NCBI GenBank assembly: GCA_018240785.1
Contig: JAFEFC010000035.1
Location: 1-51,405 of the forward strand
Direction: 5' to 3'
Origin: Pseudomonadota bacterium
GTDB lineage: Bacteria > Pseudomonadota > Gammaproteobacteria > Burkholderiales > Rhodocyclaceae
DNA length: 51,405 bases
Each line of letters starts with the position of its first letter. The stretch's first letter is position 1. Shown piece by piece: positions 1-6,601 of the stretch. The notes beneath the pieces are model-generated. The model saw only the letters and a program-made list of their open reading frames with translations, was not told the origin of the DNA and searched no databases. Position numbers and translations under genes: made by a program.

Positions 1-22
1 TTTCCGTTTTCTGAGACGACCC
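1..22 (-). repeat. Tn3-family terminal inverted repeat, outer end (cut by window edge)
   Basis: The complement reads GGGTCGTCTCAG then AAAACGGAAA, the outer part of a Tn21/Tn1721-type 38-bp Tn3-family terminus. The transposon body would lie to the left, outside the window. The same 22 bases recur at 8205-8226. The 35 bases between this end and the first CRISPR repeat are about one spacer long, so the transposon end seems to have cut the array. Confidence 0.7.
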
Positions 23-57
23 GTCGTAGATCGCCTCAACCCGCTCAACGCGCTCAG

Positions 58-796
58 GTTCCCGTTCCCCATGAGGGGTTAGGAGAACGTCAACAACGGC
101 GACGGCGCAAACGCCTGGAACGTTCCCGTTCCCCATGAGGGGTTAGGAGCAGCAGCAGGCGTGCAACAACCTCAACGCCCCGAAAGTTCCCGTTCCCCAT
201 GAGGGGTTAGGAGCATGCGGTGATCGAGTCGGCCACGCTGGACGATCTGGTTCCCGTTCCCCATGAGGGGTTAGGAGGACCAGGGGCGCGTCGAGCACCG
301 CGCCGGCGCCTCGCAGTTCCCGTTCCCCATGAGGGGTTAGGAGATCACCGCCGGGATCTCGGTCGTGACTGCGAGCGACGGTTCCCGTTCCCCATGAGGG
401 GTTAGGAGAGCGAGAGGATGACTCGCGTAGGGGTGACGCCCGTAGTTCCCGTTCCCCATGAGGGGTTAGGAGGCCAGACTGAAAGATAGTGGCAAGGTGA
501 CGTTCAAAGTTCTCGTTCCCCATGAGGTGTTAGGAGACACGCACAGCGGGATGACGAGCTGGGACGGGGATCGGTTCCCGTTCCCCATGAGGGGTTAGGA
601 GAGGTTCGCGCGGTAGCTGGCCGTGTCGAATGCCCGTCGTTCCCGTTCCCCATGAGGGGTTAGGAGTTGTTTTCGGCGTAGTTTTCGAGGACGCCGGCCG
701 CGGGTTCCCGTTCCCCATGAGGGGTTAGGAGCGCGACCGTCAGCGCGGGCAACCAGGGGTAATTGGTGGTTCCCGTTCCCCATGAGGGGTTAGGAG
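58..796 (+). CRISPR. CRISPR array, 12 repeats and 11 spacers, no cas genes in window
   Basis: A 28-nt repeat starting GTTCCCG and ending TTAGGAG, with a CCCC-ATGA-GGGG hairpin, begins at 58, 122, 186, 250, 316, 381, 445, 509, 574, 639, 704 and 769. Spacers are 36 to 38 nt and all different. Eleven repeats are identical; the one at 509 carries two substitutions. The layout (GTTC start, short stem, roughly 7-nt tail) resembles class 1 repeats whose tail becomes the crRNA 5' handle, which favours transcription to the right. That orientation is an inference. No leader is evident: a Tn3-type terminus lies 35 nt to the left and an IS4 remnant starts right after the last repeat. Subtype cannot be assigned without cas genes. 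Confidence 0.96.
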
Positions 797-805
797 GCAA
801 TGCTC

Positions 806-1159
806 TCAACTTAGCGCCCCCTTGTAGGACATATGCAAATGCGGCTTGATCCTGGGCGGACGTGGATGGCTTCTACCCGGCTGGATGCGGCATCGACTGC
901 GGGCGATGGCCACAAGTGTGTCGGGCAACGCCGCCCATGCTTTGGCAATGCCGAGCAGACAGCCCGCGAGAACGGGCTTGAGCGCGCCGAAGGCATAGGT
1001 GCGATTGGGGCGCGAGCCAGCTTGGCTGACTTCGCCAGTGGCGCTGCTGCCGCTGAGCAGGGCGGACAGGTTGTCGGCCAGGATCTTGGCGGCGAAGTCC
1101 TGCTGTAAGGCAAGGTAGGTCAGCCCGGTCGTGGCCTCGAGGCACAGGCGATGCTTGAT
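806..1159 (-). pseudogene. IS4-family transposase, C-terminal remnant
   Basis: Read leftwards from about 1159, an uninterrupted frame without a start codon encodes about 117 residues, including IKHRLCLEATTGLTYLALQQ, then DFAAKILADNLSALL and IKPHLHMSYKGALS, ending at a TGA at 806-808. The pattern of a lineage-variable loop, 'QQDF.AK.L..NL.ALL' and a closing 'PHLHM.YKG' is the C-terminal end of IS4-family DDE transposases. The N-terminal catalytic part is missing. The fragment stops at the Tn3-type terminus at 1160, which presumably removed the rest. Its downstream end lies only 9 nt from the last CRISPR repeat, so the insertion-sequence terminus is missing too. Confidence 0.75.
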
Positions 1160-1197
1160 GGGGTCGATTCAGAAAACGGAATCTAAAGCACGCTAAG
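1160..1197 (+). repeat. Tn3-family 38-bp terminal inverted repeat (body to the right)
   Basis: Starts GGGGTCGATTCAG and ends AAAGCACGCTAAG; by eye it differs at about four positions from the Tn21/Tn1721-type terminus. It points inward to the right and truncates the IS4 remnant on its left. No 5-bp target duplication was found with any facing terminus. Confidence 0.85.
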
Positions 1198-1512
1198 GAA
1201 TGCTCGCTCCAGCAACGGCGCGGCTTTGCGCATTGCCTCCGCCGCTGGAAGCGGCGTTCCGACTGTTCTCGGAACCCGGCAGTCTCGGCGGCTCTATACG
1301 AGAGTGGTTTTCGAGAATGAGGCGAACAAGGCCAGCACTGGCGTGGCCTGCATTCTCGCGGCGGCTTCTCGACAATGATCGTTTGGGCACCTCGAAAAAC
1401 CTCTGGTTTCGGCACAATCAGCTTCGTAAATTGCTGATTTTTATATGCCGGATTTTCTGGATACGAGGTTTTTCGAGGAGCCCGTTTGTGAGCAAGGCAT
1501 CCATGCCCAAAA
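1198..1512. other. Non-coding interior of a 390-bp Tn3-terminus-bounded segment
   Basis: No convincing gene. Between the facing termini at 1160-1197 and 1513-1549 lie a hairpin with arms CGAGAATG and CATTCTCG around a smaller GGCCA/TGGCC stem, and the 99-bp MITE. The two termini differ from each other, so this may be a collapse of two elements rather than one miniature transposon. Confidence 0.5.
1385..1483. mobile_element. 99-bp MITE with 19-bp inverted repeats and 4-bp target duplication
   Basis: The ends GGGCACCTCGAAAAACCTC (1385-1403) and GAGGTTTTTCGAGGAGCCC (1465-1483) are inverted repeats matching at 18 of 19 positions. GTTT lies directly on both sides (1381-1384 and 1484-1487), the expected target duplication. 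The 61-bp centre has a short AATCAGC/GCTGATT stem and no coding capacity. The terminus resembles IS5-group ends, but the parent family is an inference. Confidence 0.8.
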
Positions 1513-1549
1513 CCTAACGTACGAAAAATTCCGAATTCTGAGACGCCCC
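1513..1549 (-). repeat. Tn3-family terminal inverted repeat (body to the left)
   Basis: The complement begins GGGGCGTCTCAGAATTCGG and ends TTTTCGTACGTTAGG, resembling the Tn501-type terminus more than the Tn21 type. It faces the terminus at 1160. The flanking 5-mers (TTGAT left of 1160, TGGAG right of 1549) differ. Confidence 0.75.
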
Positions 1550-1990
1550 TTGGAGGTTCCTCCCTGAGGCGACGCGACGCCGTGGCCGGCCAGGCATTCA
1601 TGGCGTCACCAAAGCGTGGCATCACAACGCGCCTGCGCTCAGCCGCCGAGACGCCCATATCGGCTGGGAAACGCCCGCCGTGCGCCTTGGCAGCTCGATT
1701 CGTTCTCCCGATCGATGCGCGCATGGGTGATTGCCGTGTTATCCACAGAAACTGTGGATAAGTTTTGGGACGAGCGCCCCGACATCCTGATTTTGCAGGC
1801 AATCAATCGCTGCTCTTTTCTTTCGCAGGGTCCCGAGGCGAGGTTTCTCCCGCTCTCGTATGGTCGACCGGACGGCGATCGCCAGTGGCGTCATCCGCTC
1901 TGGGTACGGGTGCGGGCAGTCGTGTGCCTGAAGGATTCGGTCGGCCGCCGACGTGTCGCTTCAGTCTCCGTCGTGAGGGTGGGGTGCATC
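1550..1990. other. Intergenic stretch with a DnaA-box dyad; no gene seen
   Basis: No frame here looks like a protein. The only notable signal is the pair of inverted DnaA boxes at 1739-1761. The stretch lies between the Tn3-type terminus and the 3' end of the convergent kfrA-like gene. Confidence 0.5.
1739..1761. promoter_or_regulatory. Inverted pair of perfect DnaA boxes
   Basis: TTATCCACA (1739-1747) and TGTGGATAA (1753-1761) are consensus DnaA boxes, head to head with a 5-nt gap, giving a perfect dyad. Such pairs occur in plasmid origins. No iterons or Rep gene lie nearby, so this could be an origin remnant or chance. Confidence 0.5.
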
Positions 1991-2854
1991 CTAAACTCGG
2001 GGCCTGCCCGTTGAGGCGGCCGCGGCCAGTTGCCCCCTCAGTTCCACCGCGGCGGCTTCGGCCCGGCGCGCCTCTTCCTGGGTTTGCCTGAGCGTCTGGC
2101 GCGTGCTCTCGAGCGCGCCTTGCAGCGTGCTGACTTCGCCGCGCAGCTTGCCGGCTTCCTGATTCGCTTCGCGCAAGTCGGCCTCCGTCCGCACCAGCCG
2201 GCTCTTGAGGTCCTCGACCGCGCCCTGAGTCTGCTCGAGCCGCGCGATCGCCACCGCCGCCGCCTGATCGGCCGCGATGCGGGCCGCCCGCTCGGCCTCC
2301 AGTCCTTCCTTCAGGTCGACGATCTCCGCCTCGAGGCGAGGCACCCCTTCCAGCCGCAGTTGCAGCTTCGCCATCTCGGTGCGGGCGGCCTCGGCTGCCT
2401 GACGATGAGTCTCCGCCGTGTGCCGCGCCTCGTTGACGTCCGTGGTGAGTTGCGCATAACGGCCTTCAAGCTGGCTGTGCTCGGCATGCAGGGCGTCGTG
2501 GAGCGTCTGCAGCGCTTCCAGGTCTGCGGTCTGGGCTTCGTTCTCCGCAATCAGGTCTTTCTCAGCCTGCTGCGCACTGACCAGCTCCTGCTCGAGGACC
2601 AACTTCGCCGAAGCCACCTCCTGGCCGATGAACTCCAGCAGGGCACGCTGCAGCCCGACCGGCAACATCATCGGCGCTTCCGGCGCCCGGCCCTGGCTGG
2701 CCTGCCAGTGCTGAAGGAGCCGCAGCACGGTGGCCATCGACCCCTGCCCCAGTTCCTCGCGCACCGCGCGCGCGGTCGGTCTGCCACCGGCGGCACGGAT
2801 GCGGTCTGCCGCGGCATTGATGGCTTCCTGGGTAATCGTCGCTTCCCGTGCCAT
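1991..2854 (-). CDS. kfrA: KfrA-like coiled-coil DNA-binding protein
   Basis: Encodes 287 aa. Residues 1-60 form a KfrA_N-type winged-helix domain (ITQEAINAAADRIRAAGGRP followed by TARAVREELGQGSMATVLRL). The rest, about residues 80-275, is a long Ala/Glu/Arg/Gln-rich coiled coil. KfrA proteins of IncP and related plasmids bind their own promoter and form filament-like assemblies that help plasmid stability. The ATG at 2854 follows AGAGGAC. The promoter holds three ACGTTAT repeats (2887-2914), the likely autoregulatory site. Transcription runs leftwards, away from the zinc-ribbon and hns genes. A second, unlike KfrA-type gene lies at 6602. The family assignment is strong; the plasmid role is inferred from the family. 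Confidence 0.88.
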   Translation of the reverse strand: MAREATITQEAINAAADRIRAAGGRPTARAVREELGQGSMATVLRLLQHWQASQGRAPEAPMMLPVGLQRALLEFIGQEVASAKLVLEQELVSAQQAEKDLIAENEAQTADLEALQTLHDALHAEHSQLEGRYAQLTTDVNEARHTAETHRQAAEAARTEMAKLQLRLEGVPRLEAEIVDLKEGLEAERAARIAADQAAAVAIARLEQTQGAVEDLKSRLVRTEADLREANQEAGKLRGEVSTLQGALESTRQTLRQTQEEARRAEAAAVELRGQLAAAASTGRPRV

Positions 2855-2886
2855 GGCGTCCTCTTGATCGGCGATGTTATGAAATT

Positions 2887-2914
2887 ACGTTATTAAAACG
2901 TTATGTTACGTTAT
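2887..2914. promoter_or_regulatory. Three ACGTTAT direct repeats upstream of kfrA-like gene
   Basis: ACGTTAT occurs at 2887-2893, 2898-2904 and 2908-2914 in an AT-rich promoter 33-60 nt upstream of the start codon at 2854. Spacing of 10 to 11 nt puts the sites on one helix face, as expected for a KfrA autoregulatory operator. Confidence 0.6.
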
Positions 2915-3173
2915 GTTATATTTTGGGAGATGACCCGAGAAAACGCAAGTCGGTCCCTCACGTTGCAGCACTGGCTGATTGCCAGCGTCGCCGCGGCTGC
3001 CGAATTACCGGGGCCACGGCAGCGACACCGCGTTGTCGTGCGCGACGACCAGGAGACCAGGCCGCCAGGCGCTCATCCCGTCCGGGGCGTCGCGTCCGCC
3101 GATGTCCTTGTTTCCTCGCCACCCGAAACGAGCTTGCGAACGATCAGTGGCGAATGACGGACGCCCCAACTAC

Positions 3174-3183
3174 TATACGTATA
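3174..3183. promoter_or_regulatory. TATACGTATA palindrome upstream of zinc-ribbon gene
   Basis: A 10-bp perfect palindrome identical to the centre of the four parS-like sites at 12284-12551, here without the flanking GTTT/AAAC. It lies 28 nt before the zinc-ribbon start and may be part of a promoter or a degenerate ParB-type site. Confidence 0.35.
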
Positions 3184-3210
3184 TATAGTTTGTGTCTGGA
3201 TGCTGCAGCC

Positions 3211-3399
3211 GTGACCCGCTACCTCACTTGCCCCTTCTGTCATACCCCGTCGCCCCGCGAGCACTTCGAGGTCGCGCGCGACCGTGCCGGGACGTTTCGG
3301 GTCTGTCCCGAGTGCTCGCGGCCGATCCCCGATCTCGAAGCGGCCCTCCCGCCGCTCAAGGCTCTGTCGGCACGCGAGAAGGCGCTGGCGACGGGCTGA
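3211..3399 (+). CDS. Small zinc-ribbon protein, unnamed
   Basis: From a GTG at 3211 this encodes 62 aa. Two knuckles, YLTCPFCHTP and FRVCPECSRPIPDLE, give a CxxC...CxxC zinc ribbon, followed by a short helical tail (LKALSAREKAL). The frame stays open far upstream but looks random before the GTG, so the short form is preferred. No named family is recognised. It lies between the divergent kfrA-like gene and hns on a plasmid stretch, so a small nucleic-acid-binding or regulatory role is possible but unproven. The TATACGTATA palindrome sits in its presumed promoter. Confidence 0.55.
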   Translation: MTRYLTCPFCHTPSPREHFEVARDRAGTFRVCPECSRPIPDLEAALPPLKALSAREKALATG

Positions 3400-3601
3400 T
3401 CGTCCGGCGACGTTTGCGTAAAGACACCTGCACACGCCCCGTTTGCGGCACCGCTGGCACCATCCGGGACACGCGGGGCGTGTCGCGCTGGATGGGGATG
3501 ACCTGAGGGAGGAGGGGGGCGAATCTCGCGGCAGGCATGGGCGGCAGGGCCGATGCAACAAGCGTCGTCCCGCGCACCCCTGGAGGGCCGGGCGTGGCAT
3601 C

Positions 3602-3615
3602 ATGACTTTCGTCAT
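3602..3615. promoter_or_regulatory. ATGAC-TTTC-GTCAT dyad in hns leader
   Basis: A perfect 5-bp dyad with a 4-nt centre, 23 nt before the hns start codon. It is positioned to act as a repressor site or leader hairpin. A longer inverted repeat, ACACGCCCCG with CGGGGCGTGT, lies further upstream at about 3431-3484. Confidence 0.4.
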
Positions 3616-3637
3616 ACCACGACCCCCGGAACCCTGA

Positions 3638-4132
3638 ATGAAAGACTTCGATGAACTCACCCTCGCGCAGCTCAAGCAGCTTCACGTTCGGATCTCGAAG
3701 GAAATCGACAAGCGCGCTTCGGACACGAAGACGAACCTCCTGAAGCGGATGCGCAAGCTCGCCGAGCAGGAGGGCGTCACCCTCGAAGACCTGCTGGGCG
3801 TGGCCGCCGTCGACGCGCCTGCCAAGGCCAAAGGCGCGCGCCGGCGCCGTGAAGCAACCCCGGCGCCGGACCAGAAGGCGCCGTTGCCGTTGAAGTACCG
3901 GAACCCGGACAATCCCGCGCAAGGCTGGTCCGGCCGCGGCCGCAAGCCCGGTTGGGTGGTGGCGTGGCTTGCCAACGGCGGCGCCTTGTCGGCGCTGGAG
4001 CACACCGGCGCGCTGAAGAAGTCCCGACGCCATGCGCCGGCGCCTGCAGAGATCGCCCCAACCATCGTGGCCTCAGATATCGACGCCACTCCGGCCACCG
4101 CGTCCTCCGACGCATCCGCCGAGGCCACCTGA
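3638..4132 (+). CDS. hns: H-NS family nucleoid-structuring protein
   Basis: Encodes 164 aa. Residues 1-60 are an H-NS-type oligomerisation helix region (LAQLKQLHVRISKEIDKRAS onward). A Lys/Arg/Ala-rich linker follows. Residues 85-112 are the AT-hook-like H-NS DNA-binding domain: KYRNPDN, then the GWSGRGRKPGWV core, which contains the GRGRxPxW signature. The C-terminal 45 residues are an Ala/Thr-rich tail not needed for the fold. Plasmid H-NS proteins silence AT-rich DNA and hide a newly arrived plasmid from host xenogeneic silencing. The gene is transcribed alone. A 5-bp dyad at 3602 lies before it. The call is firm; its target genes are unknown. Confidence 0.93.
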   Translation: MKDFDELTLAQLKQLHVRISKEIDKRASDTKTNLLKRMRKLAEQEGVTLEDLLGVAAVDAPAKAKGARRRREATPAPDQKAPLPLKYRNPDNPAQGWSGRGRKPGWVVAWLANGGALSALEHTGALKKSRRHAPAPAEIAPTIVASDIDATPATASSDASAEAT

Positions 4133-4459
4133 CGGAACGTCCCGGCTCGCTTGCCCACCGTGCAAGTGCGCTTGTCGAGCGCCGGGAACCCGAGCCTTCC
4201 CATGCAGGCCCCCGCCATCGCGCCCAAGGGCCACGCGTCCTCGAATCCGGCTTCCGCGCAAGCCTCAGATCAGACTGCGAGGGCCCCGTCGAAGTCGGCC
4301 TGTGTATGGCAGTTGCCGTCATCGCGCGGACAGGCGAGATCGGCCCGTAGCGCACGTCGGCGTGGCCGGGGCGCGGCTGTCGGCGTGCCAGCGGATCAGG
4401 GGTTCGACCAGGCGGCACTGCACCTGGCCTTACGTCTTCTCGCGCAATCAGCGGCCCAT
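4133..4459. other. Intergenic stretch, no gene seen
   Basis: This GC-rich interval lies between hns and the convergent protease gene. Several frames are open because of base composition, but none shows a conserved motif, ribosome-binding site or plausible protein composition. Confidence 0.5.
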
Positions 4460-5008
4460 TCAGGTCCGCCCGTCCCGCGCGTCGGCGGCAGGCTGCGCGG
4501 GTCGCAGCACCAGGACGTCGCCGCGCTGGGCGAAGTCCAGATGCTTCAGGACACTCATCCCCAGCAGCACTTCGTCATCCTTCATGCCGGGGTTCAGGTG
4601 GCCGCGGACGCCCGTCAGCTGGAACGGACCAAAGGCAAGTTCGCCGATTGAGGTTTCGCGCACGGCGACGGGGCCGTTCGCGGTCATCGCTGTGCCGCGG
4701 GCACCCGGCACCAACTGCAGCGCTTCAACGAGGTGCGCGGGCACCGCGACGTGCGTGGCGCCAGTGTCGAGCAGGAAACGCACTGGCCGGCCATTGATCC
4801 AGCCCGGAAAGCGGTAATGCCCGGCGCGATCGCGCCTGAGCACCAACTCCGTGGCGCCGGGATCGATCACCAGGTTCCGGTTCGGTTGATCGCGCCGCTC
4901 GAGCACGCCGTGGAAACTGACCCAGCCCAGCCCCAGAAAAGCCACGGTGGCCAGCAAACCCATCGTTCGGCCCAGGCGGCGGGTGTCAGCATCGTGTCGG
5001 GTGGTCAT
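4460..5008 (-). CDS. Membrane-anchored retropepsin-like aspartic protease
   Basis: Encodes 182 aa. Residues 15-33 form one hydrophobic segment (TMGLLATVAFLGLGWVSFHG), probably an anchor with the rest in the periplasm. The protease domain covers about 50-170 and contains the aspartic-protease signature FLLDTGATHVAVP with catalytic Asp81, then a second half with LLGMSVLKHLDF. This matches the clan AA family that acts as a homodimer, often annotated TIGR02281. The start at 5008 follows GAGGAG. It is transcribed leftwards, convergent with hns. The substrate is unknown. The fold assignment is strong. Confidence 0.85.
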   Translation of the reverse strand: MTTRHDADTRRLGRTMGLLATVAFLGLGWVSFHGVLERRDQPNRNLVIDPGATELVLRRDRAGHYRFPGWINGRPVRFLLDTGATHVAVPAHLVEALQLVPGARGTAMTANGPVAVRETSIGELAFGPFQLTGVRGHLNPGMKDDEVLLGMSVLKHLDFAQRGDVLVLRPAQPAADARDGRT

Positions 5009-5251
5009 CGGGGGTGGATCTCCTCGTCGTCGGCCGGGGCCACGCAGTCAGGGGCGCGAGGTATTTTGGCCCAGCCGGCGCCGGTTTCGTTCCAGGATCC
5101 GCGTTTCACCAAGGATCTGGACCGTCCGGAGGCAACACAGGGACAGCCATCACGGTGGCAACCCACGGCAGCCATTCGATGATAAATCGGTGCGTTGTGC
5201 CGCGCCGGGCACAACACGCGTACGCTTCTTTCCGCTTCGTGAGCTGACCTC

Positions 5252-5376
5252 GAGAAGGGCAAGGCGCGGGTGGTCAATCCGCGCTTTGCGGCGATGACCT
5301 CGCACCATCTATTCGACCCGGATTTCTGCCACGTCGCCCGTGGCAGGCAGAAAGGCGTCGTTGAGAACACTCAATA
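5252..5376 (+). pseudogene. IS21-family IstA transposase, C-terminal remnant
   Basis: A short frame reads EKGKARVVNPRFAAMTSHHL followed by FDPDFCHVARGRQKGVVENTQ, ending at TAG. It closely follows the IstA motif 'RF..M..H.LF.P.FC..A.G.EKG.VE'. Only about 40 residues remain, with no istB and no terminus nearby. It marks an old insertion between the protease gene and the vapBC promoter. Confidence 0.65.
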
Positions 5377-5390
5377 GTGTAAATCCGCGT

Positions 5391-5436
5391 ATGTACATTC
5401 TCCCAGCGCTGATCTAATGTACATCCACGGTACATT
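5391..5436. promoter_or_regulatory. TGTACA repeats in vapBC promoter
   Basis: TGTACA palindromes lie at 5392-5397 and 5418-5423, followed by a GTACATT half-site at 5430-5436, all just upstream of the vapB start at 5453. Repeated palindromes like these are typical sites for VapB/VapBC autorepression. Confidence 0.6.
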
Positions 5437-5452
5437 CATTTCGGAGTCAGAG

Positions 5453-5689
5453 ATGCACACGACACGCGCGTTCAAGAACGGCAACTCACAAGCCGTCCGC
5501 ATCCCCGCCGACCTGGCTTATGACAGAACGGACATCGAGCTTGAGATCGAACGGGAGGGTGACGAAATCCGCATCCGTCCGGCGCGTCGATCGCTTTCGG
5601 GGGTGCTCTCGAAATTCGCCAAATTCGCCCCGGAGTTCATGGAAGAAGGTCGTGGAGACCAGGAGCAAAATGAAAGGGACGCACTGTGA
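5453..5689 (+). CDS. vapB: VapB-type antitoxin (SpoVT/AbrB fold)
   Basis: Encodes 78 aa from the ATG at 5453 (after GGAG). Residues 1-45 are an AbrB/MazE-like swapped-hairpin DNA-binding domain: TTRAFKNGNSQAVRIPADLA, the 'NGNSQAVRIP' signature of VapB. The C-terminal part (LSKFAKFAPEFMEEGRGDQ) would wrap around the toxin. An in-frame ATG at 5417 overlaps the TGTACA operator and has no good ribosome-binding site, so the shorter form is chosen. The stop overlaps the vapC start, implying coupled translation. It should neutralise VapC and autoregulate the operon. Confidence 0.88.
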   Translation: MHTTRAFKNGNSQAVRIPADLAYDRTDIELEIEREGDEIRIRPARRSLSGVLSKFAKFAPEFMEEGRGDQEQNERDAL

Positions 5690-6105
5690 TGGCGCGCTAC
5701 ATGCTCGACACCAACATGTGCATCTACCTGATGAAGAACCAGCCCGAGGCGGTCGCCCGGCGCTTCGCACAGTGCTACGTCGGTGACGTGGTCATGTCAG
5801 CGATCACCTACGCCGAACTGGAGTACGGCGTAGCTGTGTGTGCGGATCCAGAGCGGGAAAGGGCCAATCTGGCAGCGCTTATTGAGGACATTCCCGTCGT
5901 TGCGTTCGATGCAGCGGCGGGAGTAGCGTACGGACCGATCCGGCTTGCAACCCGCGAGAACAAGAAGGATGCGCTCGACAAGCTGATCGCCGCTCACGCG
6001 GTCTCCATCGGCGTGACGGTCGTGACCAACAACACCAAGGACTTTGTCAGGTATCCCGGCGTAGCGGTTGAGAACTGGCTGGAGCCAGAAGAGAACAGTC
6101 ACTAA
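5686..6105 (+). CDS. vapC: VapC-type PIN-domain RNase toxin
   Basis: Encodes 139 aa, a full PIN domain. The acidic residues are in place: Asp8 in YMLDTNMCIYL, Glu near residue 45 in ITYAELEYGV, and Asp in KKDALDKLIAAHA and NNTKDF near the C terminus. VapC toxins are Mg-dependent RNases that cut initiator tRNA or rRNA. It overlaps vapB by 4 nt. An addiction role in plasmid maintenance is the usual reading. An alternative start one codon later (MARYMLDTN) is equally good. Confidence 0.9.
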   Translation: MMARYMLDTNMCIYLMKNQPEAVARRFAQCYVGDVVMSAITYAELEYGVAVCADPERERANLAALIEDIPVVAFDAAAGVAYGPIRLATRENKKDALDKLIAAHAVSIGVTVVTNNTKDFVRYPGVAVENWLEPEENSH

Positions 6106-6142
6106 ACCGGGGAAGACGACGGTTTTCGGCATTCGTGTGTTT

Positions 6143-6180
6143 TGGGCCGTCTCAGAACTCGGACAACAAAACACGCTAAG
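6143..6180 (+). repeat. Tn3-family terminal inverted repeat (body to the right)
   Basis: Reads TGGGCCGTCTCAGAACTCGG at its outer end and closes with ACACGCTAAG, about 31 of 38 positions like the Tn21-type terminus by eye. It faces the terminus at 8190-8227. No 5-bp flanking duplication was found. Confidence 0.7.
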
Positions 6181-6190
6181 GGTTGGCGCG

Positions 6191-6498
6191 TCAGGTTGAG
6201 TCCATAGACGCCATCCCGTAGGCCTCGGCAAAACGGCCGATGCTGCCGACCTCGTCGGCTCGCTTGACGGCCTGCTCCTTGGACTCGGCCGTCCGCTCCG
6301 GCTTCCGTGCCGATTGAGGAGGGCGAAGGCCTCGGGGCCGAAGAAATGCTCCAGGAGCTCGACGTCGGTGAGCGCCCGAAGCTCCTCATAGAAGGAAAAG
6401 AGCATCGCAAGCTCCTTGCGAAGCCCGGAGACAGTTCCGGGTACCGCTGCGGCAGCGGTGCTGCGGCGATGCCCGGCGGTGTCTTTCCCATCCTTCAC
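6191..6498 (-). pseudogene. Frameshifted small gene, unnamed
   Basis: Read leftwards from a GTG at 6498 (or the ATG at 6405), one frame gives LRKELAMLFSFYEELRALTD then VELLEHFFGPEAFALLN. A second frame continues sensibly as RKPERTAESKEQAVKRADEV then GSIGRFAEAYGMASMDST and stops at 6191. Together they make a roughly 100-residue, mostly helical protein broken near 6315. No family is recognised. It diverges from the second kfrA-like gene and lies inside the Tn3-terminus-bounded segment. Confidence 0.45.
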
Positions 6499-6540
6499 CC
6501 TACAACCCCACGAGAACGCGTCAAGAGGGCGCTTGCTATT

Positions 6541-6580
6541 GTTGTATGTTGTATGTTGTATGTTGTAGCATCCTACAACA
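6541..6580. promoter_or_regulatory. Four GTTGTA(T/G) direct repeats and a dyad upstream of second kfrA-like gene
   Basis: GTTGTAT occurs at 6541, 6548 and 6555, then GTTGTAG at 6562, in exact 7-nt tandem. The last joins a dyad TGTTGTAG-CATC-CTACAACA (6561-6580). The cluster ends 21 nt before the start codon and is the likely autoregulatory operator. Confidence 0.65.
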
Positions 6581-6601
6581 TAACCAAAAAGGAGCACCAT
6601 T

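Noticed and set aside
143-783. Open frames repeating LLTPHGERE / NPSWGTGT across the CRISPR array
   Set aside because: They are translations of the CRISPR repeat read in several frames, with random sequence from each spacer.
2848-3210. Upstream extension of the zinc-ribbon frame
   Set aside because: It runs through the kfrA operator and start region, and its sequence is not protein-like before the GTG at 3211.
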